From the NCBI GenBank assembly GCA_030696545.1, contig JAUYSA010000009.1, positions 1-5,539 on the forward strand: 5,539 bases of DNA. The letters run 5' to 3'. The stretch is from Hyphomonadaceae bacterium. Its GTDB lineage: Bacteria > Pseudomonadota > Alphaproteobacteria > Caulobacterales > Hyphomonadaceae. Made by a program: the position numbers and the translations under genes. Below the pieces are notes generated by a model. The model was given only the letters and a program-made list of their open reading frames with translations. It ran no database searches and was not told where the DNA came from. Positions within the stretch are counted from its first letter, which is position 1, and each line of letters opens with the position of its first letter. This document shows, in pieces, positions 1-5,539 of the stretch.

Positions 1-2633
1 GAGACTTCGTCTACGCGCGTGGCGGGACCAATGCCCCAGCCTTCGATCTTGCCGATCAGGTTGAGCGGCGATGTAGCCGGATTTGACAGAGCTGTGCGCC
101 GCCTCGTCGTCGCGCCGCCGCCGAAGATGTCGCCCGGCGCAGGAGTCTGCGCCGTAAAATCACCCGGTGCGGGCTCGGCGACGCCGGGCGTCGATGTTGC
201 GCCGCCGCCCAGCAGATCTCCGCCGGCCGGAGTTGGCGTTGGCGCCGGCGGAGTCGGCTCAGAGCCGCCCGTCGCAGGAACCGCAGACGGGCGCATTACG
301 AACACGTCGTCGAGGTGACGGCCGGTGAGCGAGAGCTTGGGCCGCAGCCGTCGCCACGCGGTGTCCTCGTCCTCGCCCGGATGGGTTTGCAGATATTCCA
401 TGCCGCGCACGTTGAGCGCGATCTTGCCCTTGGCGCACAGGCGCAGCAGACGCTCTTTCATGGCCGTCTCGCCCAGCCACGGGATGCAGTCCTGTCCGGC
501 AGGCCGCGGCTCTTGCAACTCGCGCAGCAGCTTGCCGACCGCATCATTGTTGTCCGCGAATTCGAGAACCAAGTCCTCAAAATCCTCAGGCACGAACAGA
601 TCGTTGGTCAGCGCCTCTTCAATGGCCTCAGGAATTTGCGAGCCTTGCTTGTCCAGACGCTCGACGCTGAACTTGCACTGCGACGGGTCGGCAAAGTTCC
701 AGCGTTGCAGGACCGCGAAGCGGTCGAACCGCTTCTTGAGGTTGTCGCGCAGGGTGGTCTCGAATTCCTTGTGGAGTTTTCTGTACTCAGGATTTTGGCC
801 GCTCCATTCCTGGGCCTTCATCTCCGCACGGGCGAGAATGAGCAGGTCGCGATCTTGAAATGCGTTCGTGCTGCCAGCACGCGGCAGCAGGAAGCGAACG
901 GTGTTTCGGCGCTTCTGCAACTGGTCTTTGAGCCAGCGACCTAGCGTGGCGTCGAGCTTTTCTGGCTCTTCAGGCAAGACAAGGACGGGCAGACGGTCGT
1001 CCCAAATGTCCGGCTGCTCGGCATCATCGAGCGATGTCCAGGGATCTTTGACCCAGGCCATGGGCAGCGCGATCACCCTGAACGTCCTTGCAACCTCGTC
1101 ACTTCCACCGATGACGTAGCGCACCTGCTTGGCAAGCTGTGCCTGATCTGCGCCATCGGCGAACAGCTTGTCGTTACGCGCGTAGGCGATCAGTTTGGCG
1201 CGCGGATTTTCATCCTCACGGAAGAGCAGCTTCGTGCCCTCCTGATGGATGTTGAAGCTGTTCTCGATGATCGTCGCCAGTTCGACCTGAAAGGCGTTGT
1301 CGTCCACCGGCTTGTTGCGAGTGATATCGAGTTGCAGCGTGGCCGGCTCGGCGCCAGCCAGGTTGCCGACAGCGATTGAGCGCAGCCAAAGGGCGCTGAC
1401 GATTTCTTGCAGGTGCGGGGCGACACTGGCGTGGTCGTGCCGTGCCTCTTGCACCGAAATGATATTCTGCTGAGCCTTTTCGCGCAGAGTGCGATGATGC
1501 TGGTTGGCCACGGCCTCCAGCAATGCGCTGATTCCCGACGCGTCATCATCCAGCCTGAAATCGGCAGCGGTGAGCACGGGCACGGCCTCGCCTCGGCTCT
1601 TGTACAGGTTGGCTAGGATGCGGATCAGATCCCGGGTTTCTTGCGCATCCGTGGCGATCAAAACCTGCTCTTCAAGCAGCCGCAGCAAATGGGGCGCATA
1701 AGGCCAAGACTCTGTGAACTCTAGGCGTTTGCGCTCTTGCTCGGCAGGCGGCACTTCCAGCAAACGAAAGGACTCGGCAACATGCTGGGCGACCAGCGCG
1801 TCAATTGTGCCGCCCGCGATCTGCAAACGGTTGTCGAAGAGGCGGTGCATCAGCATCCGCCGCCGGTCTTGTTGGACGCGCTCGGCGCTACCGGCCGCCT
1901 TGAAGTCGATCGCGACCGGATTGACGCGATGCACCTGCTGATAGGCGTCGCTGCCGCCGTTGCGCACCGAAATCACCAGCACCAAGAGATCGGGACGTTC
2001 CTTGGCGATCTCCGAAAGGATTTGGATAAAGTTGAACGCCCAATTTTTCCAAGGGTACTGCTTGGTATTGGTGAGGCCGTCGTACCAGGTTTGGAACTCG
2101 TCGAGCAGCAACATCGTCGGCCTGTTTTCCAGCAGTTCGATGATGAGCTTGTCGGAAGGAATTTCAGTCTTGGATGCGCCTTGGCCTTCCCATTTGCCGT
2201 TGATGAACACGCCGTGCGGGTGGTTCTCGAACAAGACGTCCCACAAGAACTTATACCGATGGCGATGGAGGCTTTCCCCGATCACGTGCATTCCATCACG
2301 CAACTCAATCGTGCCGATGGACGGATCTTTCAAGGTGGTCGCCCAAGCTTTGAGCCATGCGCCCGTCGATGCAGGGTTTGTGACAGCGTGGTACAGGGCG
2401 GCCATCAAGTGGGACTTCCCGAGGCCGCGTTCACCAATTACCACTACGGGCCGCCCGTGATTTGGGCCGACGGCCTCAATACCTTTCAACAGATCAAGGG
2501 TGGGATAAGTGATTTCGAGGAATTGGCTGGCTGCAACCTGGGTTGCGCCCGTCTGCTGGTCGTTGGCCAGCTCGATGGCAGTTCCCCGAAGGCGCTTGCC
2601 CCGGAACTCCTCTCGTAAGACCAGTCCAAGCAT
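1..2633 (-). CDS. DUF499-type P-loop ATPase, probable anti-phage defence component (C-terminus beyond the window)
   Basis: The frame is open from the ATG at 2633 to the left edge, 877 codons without a stop. Residues 62-77 carry a hydrophobic strand followed by a Walker A motif GERGLGKS (67-74). Walker B is LLLDEF at 175-180, with D178 and E179, followed by QTWYDG. A sensor-like strand LVLVISVRN follows at about 217-225. The N-terminal block FLEITYPT before the P-loop and the DEFQTWYDG block resemble DUF499 ATPases annotated as anti-phage-associated. This family is known beside DUF1156 DNA methylases, DUF3780 proteins and helicase or phospholipase-D-type genes. The middle region (about 260-780) is largely helical with no motif I can name. 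A Pro/Gly/Ala-rich linker (780-856) leads to a conserved-looking LIGKIEGWGIGP segment (859-870). The start overlaps the upstream HTH stop and has a purine-rich GGGGGAA upstream. ATP hydrolysis is inferred from the motifs; the defence role is inferred from the family. The family name is from memory. Confidence 0.8.
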   Translation of the reverse strand, partial: MLGLVLREEFRGKRLRGTAIELANDQQTGATQVAASQFLEITYPTLDLLKGIEAVGPNHGRPVVVIGERGLGKSHLMAALYHAVTNPASTGAWLKAWATTLKDPSIGTIELRDGMHVIGESLHRHRYKFLWDVLFENHPHGVFINGKWEGQGASKTEIPSDKLIIELLENRPTMLLLDEFQTWYDGLTNTKQYPWKNWAFNFIQILSEIAKERPDLLVLVISVRNGGSDAYQQVHRVNPVAIDFKAAGSAERVQQDRRRMLMHRLFDNRLQIAGGTIDALVAQHVAESFRLLEVPPAEQERKRLEFTESWPYAPHLLRLLEEQVLIATDAQETRDLIRILANLYKSRGEAVPVLTAADFRLDDDASGISALLEAVANQHHRTLREKAQQNIISVQEARHDHASVAPHLQEIVSALWLRSIAVGNLAGAEPATLQLDITRNKPVDDNAFQVELATIIENSFNIHQEGTKLLFREDENPRAKLIAYARNDKLFADGADQAQLAKQVRYVIGGSDEVARTFRVIALPMAWVKDPWTSLDDAEQPDIWDDRLPVLVLPEEPEKLDATLGRWLKDQLQKRRNTVRFLLPRAGSTNAFQDRDLLILARAEMKAQEWSGQNPEYRKLHKEFETTLRDNLKKRFDRFAVLQRWNFADPSQCKFSVERLDKQGSQIPEAIEEALTNDLFVPEDFEDLVLEFADNNDAVGKLLRELQEPRPAGQDCIPWLGETAMKERLLRLCAKGKIALNVRGMEYLQTHPGEDEDTAWRRLRPKLSLTGRHLDDVFVMRPSAVPATGGSEPTPPAPTPTPAGGDLLGGGATSTPGVAEPAPGDFTAQTPAPGDIFGGGATTRRRTALSNPATSPLNLIGKIEGWGIGPATRVDEV

Positions 2634-2923
2634 TACTTTCCCCCACTTTCCGTCTTTGATGAACGGAAAGGCACAACACAGATCTTCTCGACTCGCCGCA
2701 TAGATTTGGCCAGCTCGTAGTCAAGCTGAAGTATCAGCCATTCACGGGCGGGCGTGCCAAATGCTTTTTCCAGCCGAATGGCCATCTCGGGCGATATGCC
2801 GGATCGTGCGTTAAGCAAGTTGCTAAGTGTCTGCCGATCAACCCCAAGGACGCCCGCTGCGTCGGTGACACTCAATCTATTTTTCTCAAGGCAGTCCTGC
2901 CGAACTCTCGTTCCGGGGTGCAT
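2633..2923 (-). CDS. HigA-type XRE-family helix-turn-helix protein, without a toxin gene beside it
   Basis: This 96-residue protein begins MHPGTRVRQD. The HPG start followed by a short amphipathic helix is typical of HigA antitoxins. The helix-turn-helix spans about residues 18-40, with VTDAAGVLGVDRQTLSNLL as the DNA-binding core. It is followed by the family signature SGISPEMAIRLEKAFG (41-56) and an REWLILQLDYELA helix (60-72). I chose the ATG at 2923; a TTG two codons upstream at 2929 is possible, and an in-frame TGA just before it rules out anything longer. Its stop overlaps the DUF499 start by one base (TAATG), so the two are translationally coupled. HigB normally lies directly upstream of HigA, but the 110-bp gap to traG is too short for it. 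It therefore looks like a solo HigA-like repressor that controls its own promoter and the defence ATPase. The regulatory role is inferred; the fold is secure. Confidence 0.85.
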   Translation of the reverse strand: MHPGTRVRQDCLEKNRLSVTDAAGVLGVDRQTLSNLLNARSGISPEMAIRLEKAFGTPAREWLILQLDYELAKSMRRVEKICVVPFRSSKTESGGK

Positions 2924-3033
2924 GGCCAATCAAATCCAAAAAACGTCGTCCTCAGCGCTATAGTGATAATCGACGCTCGACAATTTAAATCAGTCGATAT
3001 TGCGATGATAGGCCGGTTCGACGGAACGCGGCG
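2924..3033 (-). promoter_or_regulatory. AT-rich upstream region of the HTH-DUF499 operon, with a weak promoter candidate
   Basis: This gap between the traG stop and the HTH start is clearly more AT-rich than traG (the stretch 2941-3000 is 25 G/C of 60). Read on the minus strand it has a TTGTCG box (2983-2978) and a TATAGC box (2962-2957). The 15-bp spacer is shorter than the ideal 17, so the promoter call is weak. An inverted repeat overlaps the -35 candidate and could be an operator. I see no hairpin with a T-tract that would end traG transcription, so read-through from traG into the HTH gene is possible. Confidence 0.35.
2969..2998. repeat. Inverted repeat ATCGAC...GTCGAT, possible operator for the HTH protein
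   Basis: Perfect 6-bp arms lie at 2969-2974 and 2993-2998 around an 18-bp AT-rich centre containing the palindrome ATTTAAAT. A further GTCGAG copy (minus strand) lies inside. The element overlaps the candidate -35 box upstream of the HTH gene, where an autorepressor of this family would bind. Arms this short can arise by chance. Confidence 0.3.
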
Positions 3034-4626
3034 TTAGCCGAGGGCGGGTGTGAATTCCGGATCGACATAGTACCGCACTTTTAGCGCAGCCACTGGTGCC
3101 TGCCCCTGCTGTAGCAAAATCTCTAGATTGGAATCCAACCGCATCACCTCGTCGGGCGTCAGCAGTTCCCGCTTCACCAGATGGTCTGTCGTGGAGGTGC
3201 TTGTGGTCGTCTGCGAGACCATCATCGGCCCCGGCGACTGCGATTCTCCGCTGCTCGCCGTTCGGTAAGAGACGGTCCCCGAGCCCATCGACCGGGACAC
3301 CCAGCTTGCGGTCTCCACGTCGCCGACGTTGAAGATCTGGATCAGCCCGGCATTCGACAGAAAGGTCCCCGCCCGATCGCCGTAGACGCTCCGAAGCTGG
3401 TGCAGGTCCTGAAGGACTGGCCATAGCTGGAGGCCATAGCCCGCCATCAGACCGAAGGCCTGCTCCAACGGCTCCAGACGACCCAAGGCCGCGAACTCAT
3501 CCAGCAGAAGAAGGACCGGCCTTTCCGGTCGATCTGTGGATTTGGCCAGCGCGCCGATGGCTTGCGCCACTAGCAGACGCAGCCAGCGCGCATGCGTGCT
3601 CAACCGCTCCGGTGGCAGGACCAGGAACACCGTGCAGACCCCGGCCTTGAGATCCTCGAACCGGAAATCGGAATGCTCCAGCACCGCCGCCATTCGCTGG
3701 CTGTCGAGGAAGTGGGTATGGCGCTGGGCCGACGACAGCACGCCCGCCGCCTCCCGACCGCTCTTGCTCAGATGACGGTTGGCGGCCCGCGCAACGAGGC
3801 CGCCGGCGCGCTTGGATTTCTGCATGACCGCCAGCATCTTATCGAAGGTCTCGGGGGCGCTGGTGAGCATGTCGCGCACTGTGACGAGGTTGCGGGCACC
3901 CGGATGTTCGGAACAGACCACATGGAGGATGAGACCGGCGATCAGCGCCTTGGCCTCCTCATTCCAGTGCGCCTCGCCGGTCTGGCCCGGCGGATCGTAA
4001 ACGAGGGCGTCGGCCAGCAGCGCGGCGTCCTCGGCCAGGTCCAAGCCGTCCGGATCGAGACCGTCTAGCGGATTGAAGGCGGCGGACGGCACACCCGACA
4101 CGCCGAACGGGTCCAGCACCTCGACCGGCCCGAAGCCGAGCCGCGCCCGCACGGTGATCCGCGCATTCTCACCCTTGGGGTCGATGCACAGGACCGAGCG
4201 GTTGGCGGTCAGCAGATTGGGAATGATGGCGCCGACGCCCTTGCCGGACCGAGTGGGGGCAATGGTGATCAGATGCTGCTCTCCCTCGTAGCGCAGAAGC
4301 TGGCCGTCCCGCCGGTTCTCTCGACCGACGATCAACCCGCCCGCCCCGCCGAGTGACGCCCAAACCTCGCGCTCGCTCGCCCACCGGGCCGAGCCATGCA
4401 CGTCGCCGCTGTCTTCGAGTCCCGCGCCCGCAGCCCGCCGTTTGAGCCAGGCGATGAGGGCTCCTGCTGAACCGGCCCCGAGTAACAGCCAGTTCTGCTC
4501 AGTCTCATTGGTGTGCCGGATCAGGATAAGCGGGATAATGAAGACCAAGCCAATGATGGTGCCCATCAGGTAGCCACCGATCAGGGTGACGATCAGCCCG
4601 ACGAGCCCGAAGAGCTGGCGCACCAC
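3034..4626 (-). CDS. traG: TraG/VirD4-family conjugative coupling ATPase
   Basis: The protein is 530 residues long. Type IV coupling proteins are inner-membrane ATPases that link the relaxase-DNA complex to the secretion channel. The N-terminus has hydrophobic segments at about 5-36 and 46-61, followed by the HGSARWA motif (77-83) usual before the nucleotide-binding domain. Walker A is PTRSGKG (124-130), followed by IIPNLL; DPKGE follows at 149-153. Walker B is LLLLDEF (372-378). The LQDLHQLRSVYG block (405-416) is typical of the family. A Ser/Thr-rich stretch (471-480) precedes the C-terminal helix. It is somewhat shorter than many TraG proteins, mainly at the termini, and I see no lesion. 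The start is the first of two adjacent GTG codons, with GGGGCG and TGGAG just upstream, 13 bp after the traD stop. It is therefore in an operon with traD. The paired type IV secretion genes are not in the window. Confidence 0.95.
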   Translation of the reverse strand: MVRQLFGLVGLIVTLIGGYLMGTIIGLVFIIPLILIRHTNETEQNWLLLGAGSAGALIAWLKRRAAGAGLEDSGDVHGSARWASEREVWASLGGAGGLIVGRENRRDGQLLRYEGEQHLITIAPTRSGKGVGAIIPNLLTANRSVLCIDPKGENARITVRARLGFGPVEVLDPFGVSGVPSAAFNPLDGLDPDGLDLAEDAALLADALVYDPPGQTGEAHWNEEAKALIAGLILHVVCSEHPGARNLVTVRDMLTSAPETFDKMLAVMQKSKRAGGLVARAANRHLSKSGREAAGVLSSAQRHTHFLDSQRMAAVLEHSDFRFEDLKAGVCTVFLVLPPERLSTHARWLRLLVAQAIGALAKSTDRPERPVLLLLDEFAALGRLEPLEQAFGLMAGYGLQLWPVLQDLHQLRSVYGDRAGTFLSNAGLIQIFNVGDVETASWVSRSMGSGTVSYRTASSGESQSPGPMMVSQTTTSTSTTDHLVKRELLTPDEVMRLDSNLEILLQQGQAPVAALKVRYYVDPEFTPALG

Positions 4627-4639
4627 TCCAGCGCCCCGA

Positions 4640-4930
4640 TCAGGTCTTGTCAGGCAGCGGCGCCGCGCCGCTCTCGCCGATCAGATCGGGGAATAAGGCG
4701 GCGTCGTCGTCACGCGTGATGAAGCCGGGTAGCTCGCGCCGAAGCCAATTGGGAAGTTGGTCTTTGGAGAAGGTGTCCTGCCCCTTCTCCAGCCGGTGCA
4801 GGACTAGGGCGCCGAGCAGGATCTTGCGGCGCGTATCCTTGGCCCGTTCCTGTTTGCCGAGCTTGGTCTGTAGCGATTTACGCTGGGCCTCCAGTTGAGC
4901 CAGCCGCTCGGCGATTGACCGCCTCGCCAT
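4640..4930 (-). CDS. traD: TraD-like conjugal transfer accessory protein
   Basis: This 96-residue soluble protein lies directly before traG. Residues 4-30 form a charged, probably coiled-coil helix (AERLAQLEAQRK, then KLGKQERA). A short hydrophobic segment RKILLGALVLHRLE (35-48) follows, then a WLRRELPGFITRDDDAALF motif (62-80). This pattern is shared by small proteins called TraD in alphaproteobacterial conjugative elements. They are not the large VirD4-like TraD of the F plasmid. Their exact biochemical role is poorly known; the position between the coupling protein and oriT suggests an accessory role in relaxosome assembly. The ATG at 4930 has a strong Shine-Dalgarno sequence. No TraC-like gene, which accompanies TraD in Ti plasmids, is present between this gene and oriT. 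The family name is from memory; the gene itself is secure. Confidence 0.82.
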   Translation of the reverse strand: MARRSIAERLAQLEAQRKSLQTKLGKQERAKDTRRKILLGALVLHRLEKGQDTFSKDQLPNWLRRELPGFITRDDDAALFPDLIGESGAAPLPDKT

Positions 4931-4940
4931 TGTCTCCTCC
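4931..4940 (-). promoter_or_regulatory. Strong ribosome binding site of traD
   Basis: Read on the minus strand the sequence is GGAGGAGACA directly before the ATG. It is a near-ideal Shine-Dalgarno with good spacing, and it fixes the traD start at 4930. Confidence 0.8.
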
Positions 4941-5018
4941 GTGCTGCCGCTCTTTTTCCAAAACCCAAGGTAGCGCGAGATCGCCGAGCCGTCACCTGTC
5001 TTCGTGTCCGCGCCCCGA

Positions 5019-5074
5019 CAACGCCTCTAGCAACGTCGCAGCAATTCCCTTGCGTTCACGATGGCGTTGCGACG
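5019..5074. repeat. Overlapping inverted repeats upstream of traD
   Basis: CAACGCC (5019-5025) pairs with GGCGTTG (5063-5069). CGTCGCA (5034-5040) pairs with TGCGACG (5068-5074). The two right arms overlap by two bases, so the pairings compete. This may be a regulator site for the traDG promoter or part of a larger oriT, but the spacing is long and chance is possible in GC-rich DNA. Confidence 0.3.
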
Positions 5075-5169
5075 AACAGCAAGCCTCGTCATGCTCTCCC
5101 GGCGATTCGGACTCGATTCGCACAGCGGCCCGACACTCCATTGCTGCTCGGTCTTCTCCATTTGCTGAT

Positions 5170-5187
5170 GCGCTTGCTCTCAAGCGC
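5170..5187. repeat. Perfect 7-bp inverted repeat in the oriT region
   Basis: GCGCTTG (5170-5176) and CAAGCGC (5181-5187) flank a 4-base loop, CTCT. A second pair, GCTCGGT (5146-5152) and ACCGAGC (5193-5199), encloses it. No T-tract follows, so a terminator is unlikely. Structure on the leading-strand side of nic is common in transfer origins. Confidence 0.6.
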
Positions 5188-5205
5188 GCCTCACCGAGCC
5201 TATCG

Positions 5206-5227
5206 AGCGAAGTGAAGATTAGCGAAG
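5206..5227 (+). repeat. AGCGAAG direct repeats abutting the nic core
   Basis: AGCGAAG occurs at 5206-5212 and 5221-5227, with a one-mismatch copy AGTGAAG overlapping at 5211-5217. The last copy overlaps the nic core by two bases. Repeats on this side of nic could be binding sites for an accessory relaxosome protein; this is an inference from position only. Confidence 0.45.
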
Positions 5228-5255
5228 GGCGCACTTACGAGTTGCTGCGCAACTC
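5226..5255 (-). other. oriT core: RSF1010/R1162-like nic sequence with adjacent hairpin
   Basis: On the minus strand, 5238-5226 reads GTAAGTGCGCCCT. That is the nic-core sequence of RSF1010/R1162 as I recall it, 13 of 13 bases. Immediately 5' of it on the same strand is a perfect inverted repeat, GAGTTGC-GCA-GCAACTC (5255-5239). In R1162 a hairpin with a 3-base GAA loop sits in the same relative place, about 8 bases from the nick; here the distance is 9. By analogy the nick falls on the minus strand near 5230/5229, although the exact base is from memory. The flanking MobQ-type relaxase and transfer genes support the call. Plus-strand coordinates: nic core 5226-5238; hairpin arms 5239-5245 and 5249-5255. 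Confidence 0.9.
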
Positions 5256-5283
5256 AGGGCTTGGTATTTTCAGATCGACGGAC

Positions 5284-5299
5284 CCAGGTTGCATCCTGG
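5284..5299. repeat. Short inverted repeat in the traA leader
   Basis: CCAGG (5284-5288) and CCTGG (5295-5299) flank TTGCAT. It lies between oriT and the relaxase start and is a possible regulator half-site pair. The arms are only 5 bp. Confidence 0.3.
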
Positions 5300-5327
5300 C
5301 TTTGCGTAATCTCGGCCCGCCAGACTG

Positions 5328-5344
5328 GCCGCCACCGTGGCGGC
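5328..5344 (+). repeat. GC-rich hairpin just before the traA ribosome binding site
   Basis: GCCGCCA (5328-5334) and TGGCGGC (5338-5344) form a perfect 7-bp stem with a 3-base loop. It ends 5 bases before the GGAGG of traA. In the mRNA it would form a stable stem next to the Shine-Dalgarno without covering it. It could tune relaxase translation. No T-tract follows, so it is not a classic terminator. Confidence 0.55.
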
Positions 5345-5349
5345 TCCCT

Positions 5350-5354
5350 GGAGG
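5350..5354 (+). promoter_or_regulatory. Ribosome binding site of the relaxase gene
   Basis: GGAGG sits 5 bases before the ATG at 5360 and fixes that start. Confidence 0.8.
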
Positions 5355-5359
5355 TCGTC

Positions 5360-5539
5360 ATGGCGATCTATCATCTGGCGATGAAGCCGATCAGCCGCAG
5401 CAGCGGGCGCAGCGCCGTCGCGGCTGCCGCCTATCGCGCCTCGCACAAGCTGACGAACGAACGCGACGGCCAGACCCACGACTTCACCGCCCGTCGCGGC
5501 GTGGAGCACACCGAGATCGTGCTGCCGGACGGCACCGTG
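5360..5539 (+). CDS. traA: MobQ/TraA-type relaxase, N-terminal 60 residues (continues beyond the window)
   Basis: The frame opens at an ATG with good Shine-Dalgarno and runs to the right edge. The protein starts MAIYHLAMKPISRSSGRSAV, the highly conserved beginning of MobA/MobL-family relaxases. RSF1010 MobA begins with the same MAIYHL. Tyr25, in the AAAAYRAS segment, falls exactly where RSF1010/R1162 MobA has its catalytic Tyr25, which attacks the DNA at nic and becomes covalently linked to the 5' end. HDFTARRGVEHTEIVLP (about 40-56) matches the following conserved block of TraA-type proteins. The histidine metal-binding motif and any C-terminal helicase domain lie outside the window, so whether this is a long TraA (relaxase plus helicase) or a short mobilisation protein cannot be decided. 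It is divergent from traD-traG with oriT between them, as in Ti plasmids. Confidence 0.93.
   Translation, partial: MAIYHLAMKPISRSSGRSAVAAAAYRASHKLTNERDGQTHDFTARRGVEHTEIVLPDGTV

Larger units (their letters stand above)
4941..5359. other. Non-coding transfer-origin region between divergent traD and traA
   Basis: This stretch of about 420 bp lies between the divergent starts of traD and the relaxase gene. Open frames in it (for example 4992-5234, minus) show no recognisable protein features and run across the nic site. It holds the oriT core, a short direct-repeat cluster beside it, and several perfect small inverted repeats. Promoters for traDG and traA must lie here, but I could not find convincing -35/-10 pairs. 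Between 4941 and 5018 I see nothing distinctive apart from a short run of T residues at 4952-4957. Confidence 0.8.

Noticed and set aside
1737..2618. Long open frame on the plus strand (293 codons) opposite the DUF499 gene, and a similar one at 315-944
   Set aside because: Both lie antisense to a continuous gene with clear ATPase motifs, and their translations show no recognisable domain. They reflect codon bias in GC-rich DNA.
2924..2929. TTG at 2929 as the HTH start
   Set aside because: The ATG two codons later gives the usual HPG beginning of the family; neither has a strong Shine-Dalgarno, so ATG is preferred.
2924..3033. A HigB toxin gene upstream of the HigA-like gene
   Set aside because: The gap is only 110 bp, with no frame long enough for a HigB of about 90 residues.
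3011..3036. Terminator after traG
   Set aside because: Only a 4-bp GTTC/GAAC stem is visible and there is no T-tract.
3592..4068. Open frame on the plus strand within traG
   Set aside because: It is antisense to a well-supported coupling protein and has no protein-like features.
4992..5234. Possible 80-codon gene on the minus strand upstream of traD
   Set aside because: It spans the nic site and oriT repeats, its translation resembles no known family, and it ends without a spaced gene junction to traD.
5293..5300. ATCCTGGC, resembling the RP4-type nic core ATCCTG
   Set aside because: It lacks the extended RP4 context, while the 13-base RSF1010-type match with hairpin nearby fits the MobQ relaxase far better.

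Overview
This window is a junction between a conjugative-transfer module and a defence-type cargo operon, probably on an integrative conjugative element or plasmid of an alphaproteobacterium or a similar GC-rich proteobacterium. The host guess rests on the compact traG-traD | oriT | traA layout, on a relaxase start resembling Ti/rhizobial TraA, and on high GC in the transfer genes. The sequence cannot distinguish an integrated element from a plasmid.

Layout, left to right. Positions 1-2633 (minus) hold a large AAA+-like ATPase of the DUF499 type. It is uninterrupted for 877 codons and its C-terminus runs off the left edge. Its start codon overlaps the stop of a small HigA/XRE-type helix-turn-helix gene (2633-2923, minus) in a TAATG arrangement, so the two form one operon. 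A short AT-rich gap (2924-3033) separates this operon from traG (3034-4626, minus), the VirD4/TraG coupling ATPase. traG lies 13 bp downstream of traD (4640-4930, minus). A 429-bp non-coding region (4931-5359) follows, packed with inverted repeats. Positions 5360-5539 (plus) are the first 60 codons of a MobQ/TraA relaxase.

The main discovery in the non-coding region is an origin of transfer. A 13-base sequence at 5226-5238, read on the minus strand as GTAAGTGCGCCCT, matches the RSF1010/R1162 nic core as I remember it. It is preceded on the same strand by a perfect 7-bp hairpin in the same relative position as in R1162. The relaxase beside it has a tyrosine at residue 25, the position of the catalytic tyrosine in RSF1010/R1162 MobA. 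Site and enzyme therefore match each other.

How the parts should work together: the relaxase nicks oriT, TraG couples the relaxase-DNA complex to a type IV secretion channel encoded outside the window, and TraD is an accessory transfer protein. If the nick polarity is as in R1162, traD-traG and then the HTH-DUF499 cargo enter the recipient early and the relaxase gene enters last. DUF499 ATPases of this kind occur in predicted anti-phage loci with DUF1156 methylases and DUF3780 proteins. Any such partners would lie to the left of this window, and the small HTH protein is a good candidate regulator of the operon.
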